From positions 62,001-126,000 of the forward strand of contig NZ_JAGHRO010000003.1 in NCBI RefSeq assembly GCF_017743735.1: a stretch of 64,000 nucleotides of DNA, given 5' to 3'. The first letter of the stretch is position 1, and every line of letters begins with the position of its first letter. A model generated the notes under the pieces. That model was not told the origin of the DNA. It ran no database searches and saw only the letters and a list, made by a program, of their open reading frames with translations. This document shows, piece after piece, positions 45,013-54,444 of the stretch. Position numbers and translations under genes: made by a program. Source of the stretch: Shimia sp. R9_2. Its GTDB lineage: Bacteria; Pseudomonadota; Alphaproteobacteria; Rhodobacterales; Rhodobacteraceae.

Positions 45013-46185
45013 GTGAGCAGAACACAATGGTATTGGCCGGTTGTGGTGATCTGGCTCGCAGGCATTGGCGCGGCGGGGCAGTTTGCCAAGATCAGCGTGA
45101 CCTTTGATCAGATTGGTTTGCTCTATCCCGAAGCGGGGGCCAGTTTGGGCTTTGCGCTGTCGATCCTTGGCACGGCGGGGATTTTGCTGGGGGTGGTCTC
45201 TGGCGTTCTGGCGAGCCGCATCGGTATTCGCCGGACGTTGATTGGCGGGCTGGCGCTGAGCGCGGTGGTGTCTTTGGTGCAGGCCTTGGGTTTGTCGTTT
45301 GATGCCTTCCTTGTGAGCCGCGTGGTCGAAGGGTTGGCGCATCTGGCCATTGTGGTGGCGGCACCGGCGTTGATTGCGCGTGTTGCGCCGGAGGAAAAGC
45401 GCGCCTTTTCGCTGACGTTGTGGGGCACGTTTTTTGGCGTGGCCTTTGCGCTGTTTGCCTGGGCCGGGCGGCCCTTGGTGGCGAGTTACGGCGTGCAGGC
45501 GATGTTTTTGGCCCATGCGATCTGGATGGCGGGGAGCGTGGTGGCGGTGAGCCTGTTCAAACCGCCAGAGGATGCGCCAAGCGCGCCGGGCGGGCTGAGC
45601 GTTGGGGGGCTGCTAAAGCGGCATTGGGAAATTTACCGCTCGCCGTTTCTGAACGCGGCTGCGGTGGGCTGGCTGTTTTACACCTTCTGTTTTGTGAGCC
45701 TGCTGACCCTGATCCCGCCCTTTATTGCGCCGGAGTGGCGGACCTTCACCGTGGGGGCGATGCCGTTTATGAGTATGGTGTCTTCGATGACGCTGGGCGT
45801 GTGGCTGCTGCGCTATCTGTCTGTGTTGCAGGTGATTGTCTGCGGCTTTCTGGCCTCTGCGGGGGCAGCGGCCATGTTGCTGATCCTGCCCGGCGCGCCC
45901 TTGGTGTGTTTGATCTTTGCTGGGGCGCTTGGCCTCATACAGGGGGCGAGCTTTGCGCTGGTGCCTGTATTGAACGAGACTGCCGCTGACCGGGCGGATG
46001 CCAATGGGGTGTTTGCGCAGGCGGGCAATCTGGGCAACACGATTGGCACGCCGGTCCTTCTGGGTGTTCTGGCGGTTTCGGGCTATTGCGGGATGATCGT
46101 GGTGATCCTTGCGGCGCTTTTGGCGGGGGCGTTTGCACATCTGGGATTGGCGCGTGCCCGTGCGCGAAAAAGCGTCATCCGGTGA
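45013..46185 (+). CDS. MFS transporter, CynX/NimT-like
   Basis: 390 residues from GTG 45013, with AAGGAG 8 bases upstream. About 12 hydrophobic helices, an MFS loop ASRIGIRRTLIGG between helices 2 and 3 and a second-half hub GALGLIQGASFALVPVLNETA are seen. The substrate is unknown. It lies between lpdA and uvrA with separate signals on either side. Confidence 0.85.
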   Translation: MSRTQWYWPVVVIWLAGIGAAGQFAKISVTFDQIGLLYPEAGASLGFALSILGTAGILLGVVSGVLASRIGIRRTLIGGLALSAVVSLVQALGLSFDAFLVSRVVEGLAHLAIVVAAPALIARVAPEEKRAFSLTLWGTFFGVAFALFAWAGRPLVASYGVQAMFLAHAIWMAGSVVAVSLFKPPEDAPSAPGGLSVGGLLKRHWEIYRSPFLNAAAVGWLFYTFCFVSLLTLIPPFIAPEWRTFTVGAMPFMSMVSSMTLGVWLLRYLSVLQVIVCGFLASAGAAAMLLILPGAPLVCLIFAGALGLIQGASFALVPVLNETAADRADANGVFAQAGNLGNTIGTPVLLGVLAVSGYCGMIVVILAALLAGAFAHLGLARARARKSVIR

Positions 46186-46236
46186 GGGGTTCAAAACGTA
46201 ATCATCCCTGATTATGTGTGGGCCTTGCGAACGGGC

Positions 46237-46266
46237 TTGGCGAATGGTTTTGTTCTCTGTATGTTC
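46237..46266 (+). promoter_or_regulatory. LexA (SOS) box and promoter of uvrA
   Basis: GTTC (46252-46255), seven bases, GTTC (46263-46266): the direct-repeat SOS box GTTC-N7-GTTC known for alphaproteobacterial LexA. It covers TATGTT (46260-46265), a -10 candidate 17 bases from TTGGCG (46237-46242). Bound LexA would block this promoter, which fits a DNA damage gene. Confidence 0.85.
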
Positions 46267-46331
46267 GCGATAACTGAGGGGCAGTGAGTCCGTGGGGCCG
46301 CTGTCTGCTGCCGCAGCCGTTGGGGGTATTG

Positions 46332-49193
46332 ATGGCCGAGCTGAAAAATATCGAGGTGCGCGGGGCGCGCGAGCACAATCTGAAATCCATCGACGTGGAT
46401 ATTCCGCGCGATCAGCTGGTGGTGATCACCGGCCTGTCGGGCTCCGGCAAATCCTCGCTGGCCTTTGACACGATCTATGCCGAAGGGCAGCGGCGCTATG
46501 TCGAGAGCCTGAGCGCCTATGCGCGCCAGTTCCTTGATATGATGGAAAAGCCGGATGTGGATCACATCAGCGGGCTGTCCCCGGCGATTTCGATTGAGCA
46601 GAAGACGACCTCCAAGAACCCGCGCTCGACCGTGGGCACGGTGACGGAGATTTATGACTATCTGCGTCTGCTGTTTGCCCGTGTTGGCACGCCGTATTCG
46701 CCGGCCACAGGGCTGCCAATTGAGGCGCAGCAGGTGCAGGATATGGTGGATCGCATCATGGGCCTTGAGGAAGGCACACGCGGCTATCTGCTGGCGCCGA
46801 TTGTGCGCGACCGCAAAGGCGAATATCGCAAGGAATTCCTTGAGCTGCGCAAGCAGGGCTTTCAGCGGGTGAAAGTGGATGGGGAGTTCTATGAGCTCGA
46901 CACGCCGCCGACGCTGGATAAGAAATTCCGCCATGACATTGACGTGGTGGTGGACCGTCTGGTCGTGCGCGAGGGCATGGAGACCCGCCTGGCGGACAGC
47001 CTGCGCACTGCGCTGGATCTGGCCGATGGCATTGCCGTGCTGGAGACCGCCCCCAAAGAGGGCGATCCGGAGCGGATCACCTTCAGTGAGAAATTTGCCT
47101 GTCCGGTCAGTGGGTTCACCATCCCAGAGATTGAGCCGCGACTGTTTTCCTTCAACGCGCCCTTTGGGGCCTGCCCGGATTGCGACGGGTTGGGCAAGGA
47201 GCTGTTCTTTGATGAGCGTCTGGTGGTGCCGGATGTGACGCTGAAGGTCTATGACGGGGCGCTGGCGCCGTGGCGGAAGGGCAAATCGCCTTACTTCCTG
47301 CAGACCATTGAAAGCCTCGCCAAGCATTACGGCTTTGACAAGAACACCCCGTGGAAGGATCTGGACAAAAAGGTCCAGCAGGTCTTCCTGTATGGCTCTG
47401 GCGATGAAGAGATCGAATTCCGCTATGACGAAGGCGGGCGCGTTTATCAGGTGTCGCGGGTGTTTGAGGGGGTGATCCCCAATATGGAACGCCGCTATCG
47501 CGAGACCGACAGCAACTGGATCCGCGAAGAGTTTGAGAATTATCAGAACAACCGCCCTTGTGGTGCCTGCCGCGGCCACCGTCTGCGCGAAGAGGCGCTG
47601 GCGGTGCGGATTGCTGAGAAACATGTGGGCCATGTGGTGCAGCTTTCCATCCGCGAGGCGCTGGCCTGGATTGAGGGCGTGCCTGCGAGTCTGAGCAAGC
47701 AGAAAGAAGAGATTGCCCGCGCCATTGTGAAGGAAATCCAGGAGCGGCTTGGATTCCTGAATAATGTGGGATTGGAATACCTTACGCTGTCCCGTTCAAG
47801 TGGTACTTTGTCGGGCGGGGAGAGCCAGCGGATCCGTCTGGCCAGCCAGATTGGCTCTGGTCTCACCGGGGTTCTCTACGTGCTGGATGAGCCGTCGATT
47901 GGCCTGCACCAGCGTGACAATGACCGGCTGTTGACGACGCTCAAAAACCTGCGCGATCAGGGCAACACCGTGATTGTGGTCGAGCATGATGAAGAAGCGG
48001 TGCGCGAGGCGGATTATGTCTTTGACATCGGGCCAGGCGCCGGGGTGCATGGCGGGCAGGTGGTCTCCAAAGGCACGCCTGCGGATATCGCCGCCGATCC
48101 AAAATCGCTGACCGGGCAGTATTTGTCCGGCGCACGCGAGATTGCGGTGCCGACCGAGCGGCGCGAGGGCAATGGCAAGACCGTGAGCGTGGTGAAGGCC
48201 ACGGGCAACAACCTCAAGAAGGTCACGGCGGACTTCCCGCTGGGCAAATTTGTCTGTGTGACCGGGGTCTCGGGCGGCGGCAAATCCACGCTAACCATTG
48301 AGACACTATTCAAGACTGCTTCGATGCGTCTGAACGGTGCGCGCCAGACGCCTGCGCCTTGTGAAACGATCAGGGGGCTTGAGCATCTGGACAAGGTGAT
48401 CGACATCGACCAGCGGCCTATTGGGCGCACGCCACGCTCCAACCCGGCGACATATACCGGCGCGTTCACGCCGATCCGCGATTGGTTTGCTGGACTGCCG
48501 GAAGCCAAAGCGCGCGGTTATAAGCCGGGGCGGTTCAGTTTCAACGTGAAAGGCGGGCGCTGTGAGGCCTGTCAGGGCGACGGGGTCATCAAGATCGAGA
48601 TGCACTTCCTGCCGGATGTCTATGTGGAATGTGAGACCTGCAAAGGCGCGCGCTACAACCGCGAGACGCTGGAGATTAAGTTCAAGGGCAAGAGCATTGC
48701 CGATGTGCTGGATATGACCGTGGAAGAGGCGCAGGAGTTCTTCAAAGCGGTGCCGAGCATTCGCGACAAGATGGACGCGCTGATGCGGGTGGGGCTGGGC
48801 TACATCAAGGTGGGCCAGCAGGCGACGACCTTGTCAGGCGGTGAGGCGCAGCGGGTGAAGCTCTCCAAGGAACTGGCGAAGCGCTCCACCGGCCGTACGC
48901 TCTATATTCTGGATGAGCCCACCACCGGTCTGCATTTTGAGGATGTGCGCAAGCTCTTGGAAGTGCTGCATGAATTGGTGGATCAGGGCAATACGGTTGT
49001 GGTGATTGAGCACAATCTGGATGTGGTGAAGACCGCGGATCACATCATTGATATTGGCCCGGAAGGCGGTGACGGCGGTGGCAAGATTGTTGCCAAAGGC
49101 ACGCCGGAAAAGGTCGCCAAAGTCGCGGCCAGCCATACAGGACGCTACCTGAAGGATATGCTGGCGCCGAAGAAGAAGGTGGCGGCGGAGTGA
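46332..49193 (+). CDS. uvrA: Excinuclease ABC subunit A
   Basis: 953 residues, the size of E. coli Uvr[16 protein letters not shown] opens the protein, Walker [10 protein letters not shown] is at 34-42, ABC signature LSGGESQRI and second LSGGEAQRV are present, and two zinc-binding Cys sets are seen (CPVSGF...CPDC and CEAC...CETC). It detects helix-distorting lesions with UvrB. ATG 46332 fits the known N-terminus; the upstream frame to 46284 is not conserved. It is controlled by the LexA box upstream. Confidence 0.97.
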   Translation: MAELKNIEVRGAREHNLKSIDVDIPRDQLVVITGLSGSGKSSLAFDTIYAEGQRRYVESLSAYARQFLDMMEKPDVDHISGLSPAISIEQKTTSKNPRSTVGTVTEIYDYLRLLFARVGTPYSPATGLPIEAQQVQDMVDRIMGLEEGTRGYLLAPIVRDRKGEYRKEFLELRKQGFQRVKVDGEFYELDTPPTLDKKFRHDIDVVVDRLVVREGMETRLADSLRTALDLADGIAVLETAPKEGDPERITFSEKFACPVSGFTIPEIEPRLFSFNAPFGACPDCDGLGKELFFDERLVVPDVTLKVYDGALAPWRKGKSPYFLQTIESLAKHYGFDKNTPWKDLDKKVQQVFLYGSGDEEIEFRYDEGGRVYQVSRVFEGVIPNMERRYRETDSNWIREEFENYQNNRPCGACRGHRLREEALAVRIAEKHVGHVVQLSIREALAWIEGVPASLSKQKEEIARAIVKEIQERLGFLNNVGLEYLTLSRSSGTLSGGESQRIRLASQIGSGLTGVLYVLDEPSIGLHQRDNDRLLTTLKNLRDQGNTVIVVEHDEEAVREADYVFDIGPGAGVHGGQVVSKGTPADIAADPKSLTGQYLSGAREIAVPTERREGNGKTVSVVKATGNNLKKVTADFPLGKFVCVTGVSGGGKSTLTIETLFKTASMRLNGARQTPAPCETIRGLEHLDKVIDIDQRPIGRTPRSNPATYTGAFTPIRDWFAGLPEAKARGYKPGRFSFNVKGGRCEACQGDGVIKIEMHFLPDVYVECETCKGARYNRETLEIKFKGKSIADVLDMTVEEAQEFFKAVPSIRDKMDALMRVGLGYIKVGQQATTLSGGEAQRVKLSKELAKRSTGRTLYILDEPTTGLHFEDVRKLLEVLHELVDQGNTVVVIEHNLDVVKTADHIIDIGPEGGDGGGKIVAKGTPEKVAKVAASHTGRYLKDMLAPKKKVAAE

Positions 49194-49212
49194 ATTCGGC
49201 GAAGTGAGGTAA

Positions 49213-49275
49213 GGGGGCGTTGCCCCCTCGGCCTGCGGCCTTCACCCCCAGGATATTTGACGAATGAGAAGAGGG
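49213..49275. repeat. Intergenic palindromic element, copy B
   Basis: An AGGGGGC-GTT-GCCCCCT hairpin is followed by GGCCTGCGGCC and then CCCCCAGGATATTTGACGAA and TGAGAAGAGG. It shares its right half with the unit at 40711-40756. It lies 20 bases after uvrA and may serve as its terminator. Confidence 0.6.
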
Positions 49276-49322
49276 CGGCCCTTGCGGGGGCTGCGCCGAT
49301 CTGACGCCTGCCTGTGTTTGGG

Positions 49323-49769
49323 TCAGATGCGTGAGGCGGCTTTGGGCGTGGCTGCTGTGTCGGCCAGCCGGAGTGGCAGGATGAACATCAGCAGGAAGCC
49401 GAGGTTCAGCACTGCGTTGAACCACGCGCCTGCGGCGATGGAGCCGAGGCTGTCGACCACAAACCAGCTCCAGATCCCGTAGGCGATGATCTTGCCGCCG
49501 GTTTGTGGGTCTTTGACATAGACCCGCGTGGTGACCTGCCAAAGGGTCACGCCGAGGCCGACGAGCACGCCGCCGCCGATGGCTGCGAGGACCTGATCTG
49601 TTTTGTCCGAAAAACGCTGCTGGCCGTCCAGTGGCAGGTGGACCAGATCGCTGAACCAGCTGAGCAGGCCGAAGGATTGGGTGAGCAGCGCGAGCAGGGC
49701 GCCGAGCCCCATGGCGATGGAGAGGCCGCAGCCGCATTTGAGAGAGGTGATGACGCGATCCTGTGTCAT
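49323..49769 (-). CDS. Small multi-pass membrane protein, unknown
   Basis: 148 residues from ATG 49769, with AAAGGAG 9 bases upstream. Four hydrophobic segments are seen (about 13-34, 61-82, 94-117, 119-140). A CGC motif lies near the N-terminus. No family was recognised. It is divergent from an XRE/MmyB-type regulator gene, across a perfect palindrome, so it is a likely target of that regulator. Confidence 0.7.
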   Translation of the reverse strand: MTQDRVITSLKCGCGLSIAMGLGALLALLTQSFGLLSWFSDLVHLPLDGQQRFSDKTDQVLAAIGGGVLVGLGVTLWQVTTRVYVKDPQTGGKIIAYGIWSWFVVDSLGSIAAGAWFNAVLNLGFLLMFILPLRLADTAATPKAASRI

Positions 49770-49826
49770 TTGAGGTGCTCCTTTGTCTGATGACTGGAGG
49801 CTGCGCGTCTTCCTGCGGCAAAACAA

Positions 49827-49841
49827 TTACCTCTGAGGTAA
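49827..49841. promoter_or_regulatory. Perfect palindrome, candidate operator of the XRE regulator
   Basis: TTACCTC (49827-49833), one central T, GAGGTAA (49835-49841). It sits midway in the 124-base region between the divergent membrane protein and regulator genes, a typical place for an operator controlling both. Confidence 0.6.
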
Positions 49842-49893
49842 GTGCGCGGGCGCAGATCTGCGGTATGGTGATGGGAAAGCAGGGAGGCGCGCT

Positions 49894-50676
49894 GTGGGGC
49901 TGGAGTTTGGGACAACGTTGAAGGAATGGCGGCAGGTGCGGCGGGTGAGCCAGCTGGATCTGGGGCTGTCTGCCGGGGTGAGCGCGCGGCATATCTCGTT
50001 TCTGGAAACCGGGCGGTCGCGTCCAAGCCGGGGCATGGTGCTGCGGCTTTGTGAGCAGTTGGATGTGCCGATGGCGCAGCGCAACCGCCTGCTGATGGCA
50101 GCGGGATTGAGCCCGGCTTATGCCAAGCGCGACCTGAGTGTGGAAGAGATGGCACCGGTGCAGGCGGCGGTGGATTGGACGTTGCAGCGGCATGCGCCTT
50201 ATCCGGCCATGGCGCTTGACCGGCATTGGCGTCTGGTGGCGGTGAATTCTGTGGCGGAGCAGATTCTGGCGGGGCTTGGGGTGGCCTGTGGCGACAGTCT
50301 GATTGAGATGATGATTGGCTCAGAAGTGCTGCGTCAGGCGCTTGTAAACTATGAGGAAATCCTTGGGCATATTGTGGCGCGACTGCGGGTGGAAAGCGCG
50401 CATTTTGGGCAAGACGATGTGCTTGAGGATGCGATCACGCGGATGTCGGCGCTGCTGTCACAAGAGGCGCGGGCGATGGAGGGGATGAAGCCTGCGATTA
50501 TACCGGCGATTTATGAGTTGGGCGGGATGAGGATGTCTTTTTTCTCGACCATCACGCAGTTTGGCTCGACCGAGGACATCGCGTTGTCGGAACTACGCAT
50601 TGAGATGTTATTTCCGGCGGATGAAGAGACCCGGATGGCGCTGGAGGCGATGGCCACGGGGACTGATGGGCGCTGA
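49894..50676 (+). CDS. XRE-family regulator with MmyB-like ligand domain
   Basis: 260 residues from GTG 49894. An N-terminal helix-turn-helix (about 8-62: REVSQLDLGLSAGVSARHIS-like region, FLETGRSRPSRGM) is followed by an MmyB/MltR-type ligand-binding domain (ALDRHWRLVAVNSVAEQIL, a PAS-like segment). Such proteins are usually autoregulated and control a neighbouring divergent gene, here the small membrane protein. The ligand is unknown (fatty acids or acyl-CoA have been suggested for the fold). Confidence 0.88.
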   Translation: MGLEFGTTLKEWRQVRRVSQLDLGLSAGVSARHISFLETGRSRPSRGMVLRLCEQLDVPMAQRNRLLMAAGLSPAYAKRDLSVEEMAPVQAAVDWTLQRHAPYPAMALDRHWRLVAVNSVAEQILAGLGVACGDSLIEMMIGSEVLRQALVNYEEILGHIVARLRVESAHFGQDDVLEDAITRMSALLSQEARAMEGMKPAIIPAIYELGGMRMSFFSTITQFGSTEDIALSELRIEMLFPADEETRMALEAMATGTDGR

Positions 50677-50693
50677 TTGGTGTTGGGAGGCCG

Positions 50694-52271
50694 TCAGGCT
50701 GCCATCAGCGCGCGGGCCTCGTAGCTGCGCAGGCTCAGGCGGGCAGAAATGTCGCTGAGGGCAATGCCGCGGCGGTTCATCACTGCGCGCAAGGAGCGGT
50801 TGGCGATCGGGTCAAAGCTGCGCAGGGTTTGCATGCCGGGTTGAAAGCTCTCGCTCCACTGGCCTTCGGACAGGAGCAGCTCATGCTGGGACATGAGGAT
50901 GTGGAAATAGGTGACCGGAGATGCGCTCTCGCAGATGGTGACATCACGCCCGTCCACGAGGTCTTTGGCTTTGACCAGAACCTCATCACAGCCAAACAGC
51001 AGTTCGGCGCGTGCGCCATAGATCAGCACGCGGTGTTGAGGGGAGACCACCAGATCGCGGTCATTGTCCAGCACACCAGCCCTGATGCGGATCGGCAGGG
51101 ATTCCGGACGCGGTGGCATTTCGGATTTGCCAATCCAGACAATGGGTTGCAGGCCGGAGTCTAATGTTTCCACCAGCATGCCTGCGCGCAGGTCTTTGAC
51201 CAGAACATCGCCCGCTGCGGTGCGGATAAGGGTGCCGGGGGTGAAACAGGGCGGGCGCTGTTCGATCTCCACAAGCGCGGTGTCGGTTTCGCCTGCGGAA
51301 TCCTCAATGGTGTAGTTGAAATAGACGGTTTCATTGTCGGTGTCGGCATCCACGGTGAGGGTGCCATCGGGGTTGAGGGTCACTTCCTGGCCGGTGTCGA
51401 GGATCACGCTGTTGGGCAGGCCGGTGCTGGGATCCGCGCTGACCGGAATGCCGTTGATATGGGTGATGGTCAGGGTGGGGCCAGCGGTGGAGTTGTCGTT
51501 GTCGAGCACGTCGAGGGTTTTGCTGCCGCCGAATTTGATGGAGACGTCGTCATCCTGCGCCACAATGGCGGTTTGTACCGAGCCGCCTGCGATCAGAAGG
51601 TTTGAATCGTAGTTGCTGTCGGTTGCGTCCGCGATGCCGATGACCAGTTCGTTTACCCCGTCCTGAAGAGGGGCCACGAAGGTCAGGGTGACGGTGAAAC
51701 CGTCCATTTCGGTGTTGAACTGATCGTTGCTGTTGTCGACGTAAATGTTTTCATTGGCGTCGTTGATGTTGCCGATGGAGGCTGAGCCGTCGCCGACGGA
51801 GATCTGGGCTTCCACCCCGTTCACCCAGACCCCGATGGCGTCGTTGTAGCTCAGAAATTCAGGGTATTCTTCGGAAGAGAGTACGAAGTCGATGGTGAGC
51901 AGTTCTCCGGCGGAGCCGTTGAAATCAATCACCATGTAAGAGGCGTCAAAGGTGTTGGTGCCAGCGGCGGCGTTGAACAGCGCGTTGTTGTTTTCGCCGG
52001 TGGTGTTGGTGGAGGTGTTGCCGCGCACATTGGTGTTGGTGGTGCCGCTGTTGTTGGTGAAATCGCGGGCATAACCAGTGGAGAGGATGACCCCGCTATC
52101 AGCCGGGGCGACGCCGGGGCTGGTGCTGTCGGCGCCGGTGTAAATGCCGGAGCTGAGCGTGTCTCCGACATACTGTGACGAGACGATGCGGGAGGGATCG
52201 CCGAAGATTTCGGCGGCCATGGCATCGGCGGTGGCCGATGTGTTGATGTTCAGCTCCGTTGCGATCGCCAT
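50694..52271 (-). CDS. Secreted choice-of-anchor L / Hint-domain protein
   Basis: 525 residues, no classical signal peptide. Residues 1-240 look like an anchor-L domain (IVLSTGYARDF-like, SSEEYPEF, DAIGVWVNG, NEDQF-type Asp/Asn-rich loops), 240-335 are a VCBS/cadherin-like repeat (DVLDNDNS), and 342-475 are a Hint domain starting CFTPGTLIRT, with VSPQHRVLI. The Asp/Asn richness suggests calcium binding and a type I secretion substrate. The Hint domain could be autoprocessing, with Cys342 as nucleophile. The target is unknown. Confidence 0.8.
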   Translation of the reverse strand: MAIATELNINTSATADAMAAEIFGDPSRIVSSQYVGDTLSSGIYTGADSTSPGVAPADSGVILSTGYARDFTNNSGTTNTNVRGNTSTNTTGENNNALFNAAAGTNTFDASYMVIDFNGSAGELLTIDFVLSSEEYPEFLSYNDAIGVWVNGVEAQISVGDGSASIGNINDANENIYVDNSNDQFNTEMDGFTVTLTFVAPLQDGVNELVIGIADATDSNYDSNLLIAGGSVQTAIVAQDDDVSIKFGGSKTLDVLDNDNSTAGPTLTITHINGIPVSADPSTGLPNSVILDTGQEVTLNPDGTLTVDADTDNETVYFNYTIEDSAGETDTALVEIEQRPPCFTPGTLIRTAAGDVLVKDLRAGMLVETLDSGLQPIVWIGKSEMPPRPESLPIRIRAGVLDNDRDLVVSPQHRVLIYGARAELLFGCDEVLVKAKDLVDGRDVTICESASPVTYFHILMSQHELLLSEGQWSESFQPGMQTLRSFDPIANRSLRAVMNRRGIALSDISARLSLRSYEARALMAA

Positions 52272-52505
52272 CTGATGCCCCTCTCAGCGGTCTGCTCTTG
52301 CGCCGTGCGGTTTTTGTTTCCGTTTTGGCAACAACAGCTATGCGGTCAAAAAAGGCGCAAAAGGGGCAATGGTTGGGAAAGATTAACCAATTTTGGGGGC
52401 AGGCACGGGATTTGGTAACCAAGAAACGGCCTGTAAAAATAAGAAAAAGCTGCGCCTTTGGGGGCGCGGCTGTGAACTTTGACTGATCGCTGTGCTGGCG
52501 CTTTG

Positions 52506-53378
52506 TTAACCGCGTCCGCGTTTCTCAAAGCGTGGCAGCATGGCGGAGAAATCGGTGCCAAGGCCGCCTTCCTTCTCCACAAACTGCTCATAAAGCGCGG
52601 CGGCGGCCTGACCCATTGGCGTGTCTGCATCCGCGCTTTCAGCGGCCTGTTGGGACAGGCGTAGGTCTTTGAGCATGAGTTCGGAGGCAAAGCCCGGCTG
52701 ATAGTCGTTGTCGGCCGGGGATTGCGGGCCAACGCCGGGGGCAGGGCAGTAGGCGTTCATGGTCCAGCTGTAACCCGAGGATGTGGAGACCACGTCAAAC
52801 ATGGATTGGCGGTCAAGCCCGAGCTTGTCGGCCAGCGCAAAGGCTTCGCAGGTGGCAATCATGGTCACGCCCAGGATCATGTTGTTGCAGATCTTGGCGG
52901 CCTGACCAGCGCCCGCGTCGCCGCAATGCACAGCCTTTTGTCCCATGATGGCAAACAGAGGATCGGCCTTGGCGAAGGCCTCTTTGGAGCCGCCCGCCAT
53001 AAAGGTCAGGGTGCCGCCTGCGGCGCCGCCAACACCGCCGGACACCGGCGCGTCCACGGGCAGGAGGCAGGCGGCAACGGCGTGGCCCGCGACTGCACGG
53101 GCGCTGTCCACATCCACGGTGGAGCAGTCCACAAAGCCTGCACCGGGGGACATCACCGGAATGATCTCCGCCGCCACAGCGCGCAGGATCGCACCGTTGG
53201 GCAGCATGGTGATGACCATATCGGCCCCCGCAGCGGCCTCGGCACCGGAAGGGGCCATGGTGACGCCTTCGATGGCGACATCTGCCATGTCAAAGCCTGT
53301 GACCTCGTGGCCCGCCTTGGCCAGATTGGCCGCCATGGGGCCGCCCATGTTGCCAAGTCCAATAAATCCGATCTTCAT
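52506..53378 (-). CDS. mmsB: 3-hydroxyisobutyrate dehydrogenase
   Basis: A 290-residue beta-hydroxyacid dehydrogenase. NAD-binding GLGNMGGPMA is near the N-terminus, the substrate block DAPVSGGVGGAAGG at 109-122, and catalytic Lys162 in GQAAKICNN. It oxidises 3-hydroxyisobutyrate to methylmalonate semialdehyde in valine breakdown. It is last of the operon acyl-CoA dehydrogenase - hydrolase - mmsB, 14 bases after the hydrolase. Confidence 0.95.
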   Translation of the reverse strand: MKIGFIGLGNMGGPMAANLAKAGHEVTGFDMADVAIEGVTMAPSGAEAAAGADMVITMLPNGAILRAVAAEIIPVMSPGAGFVDCSTVDVDSARAVAGHAVAACLLPVDAPVSGGVGGAAGGTLTFMAGGSKEAFAKADPLFAIMGQKAVHCGDAGAGQAAKICNNMILGVTMIATCEAFALADKLGLDRQSMFDVVSTSSGYSWTMNAYCPAPGVGPQSPADNDYQPGFASELMLKDLRLSQQAAESADADTPMGQAAAALYEQFVEKEGGLGTDFSAMLPRFEKRGRG

Positions 53379-53392
53379 GGCGATTGCCTCCC

Positions 53393-54424
53393 TTATTCAA
53401 ACGTCAGCTTATCCGCGCCAAGCGGCAGCACCATATTGGTGACAGCCATGGGCGGGAGCGCTTGCAATGTGTATTTCCATTGCGGATTGCGGTCTTTGTC
53501 GATGATTTGTGCGCGGATGCCTTCCAGAAAATCGCCGTGTTCCATGGCGCGGAAGGTGAAGCGGTACTCCTGATCCAGCGCGAAGCGGATTTCAGGCAGG
53601 CCGCGCACGCGGTGAATGATCTCAAGCGCCGCGCCCATGGCGATGGGAGAGTTGCGCGAGAGTTTCTTGAGCGCGTCTTTGGCAAAGTCGCTGTCACTGT
53701 CTTGCAGTGAGGTGAGAATGTCGCTCAGGCGCTCGCCGCCGAAATGGGCGTTGATCTGATCGCACTGTTGTTTCAGCGGACCGGATGCAATGGGCTGTGC
53801 GGCGGCGTCGATCAGCTCCCAATCGCCGGTGTCTTCCAGCCGGGCGATGAGATCTGGCCAGCGGTCTTCTGGGATGTAGTAATCGGCAAAACCTGTGTAG
53901 ATCGCGTCTGCCGCGCCCAGTCGGGCCGCGGTGAGGCCGAGGTATTCGCCCAGACGCCCCGGAGCCTGCGCCAGAATGAGCGAGCCGCCCACATCAGGGA
54001 CAAGGCCGATGCCAACCTCAGGCATGGCGATCTGGCTGCTGTCGCCCACAATGCGATGAGAGCCGTGGCAGCCGACGCCGACGCCGCCGCCCATGGTGAA
54101 GCCCTGCATGAAGCTGGCCACAGGTTTGGGGAACTCAAACAGTTTGGCGTTCATGCGGTATTCATCGGCCCAGAACGTCTGGCCAAAGCTGAAATCGCCT
54201 TTGGTGCCGGTGTCGTAAAGTTCGGCAATGTCGCCGCCCGCGCAGAAGGCTTTGTCGCCTTCCGCATCAATCACGATCATCTTGACCGCATCATCCGCGC
54301 GCCATGTGTCCAGCGCGGCCTCAATCGCGCGGCACATGTCATAAGACATCGCATTGAGCGCCTTGGTGCGGGTAAAGGTGATGCGGCCGGTTTGGCCCGC
54401 CTTGCGGATGTGGATGTCAGACAC
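53393..54424 (-). CDS. 3-hydroxyisobutyryl-CoA hydrolase
   Basis: A 343-residue crotonase-fold enzyme of the HIBCH type, longer than ordinary enoyl-CoA hydratases. KAFCAGGDIAELYDTG and SFMQGFTMGGGVGVGCHGSHRI form the oxyanion hole, and the MPEVGIGLVPDVGG block is typical of HIBCH. It releases free 3-hydroxyisobutyrate from its CoA ester, the substrate of MmsB encoded next. A plain enoyl-CoA hydratase is the alternative, less likely given the length and neighbours. Confidence 0.92.
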   Translation of the reverse strand: MSDIHIRKAGQTGRITFTRTKALNAMSYDMCRAIEAALDTWRADDAVKMIVIDAEGDKAFCAGGDIAELYDTGTKGDFSFGQTFWADEYRMNAKLFEFPKPVASFMQGFTMGGGVGVGCHGSHRIVGDSSQIAMPEVGIGLVPDVGGSLILAQAPGRLGEYLGLTAARLGAADAIYTGFADYYIPEDRWPDLIARLEDTGDWELIDAAAQPIASGPLKQQCDQINAHFGGERLSDILTSLQDSDSDFAKDALKKLSRNSPIAMGAALEIIHRVRGLPEIRFALDQEYRFTFRAMEHGDFLEGIRAQIIDKDRNPQWKYTLQALPPMAVTNMVLPLGADKLTFE

Positions 54425-54444
54425 GTCTGCGCTCCGTCTTTGGG

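Noticed and set aside
46212-47633. 473-codon minus-strand frame opposite uvrA
   Set aside because: Shadow of uvrA; no recognisable domains.
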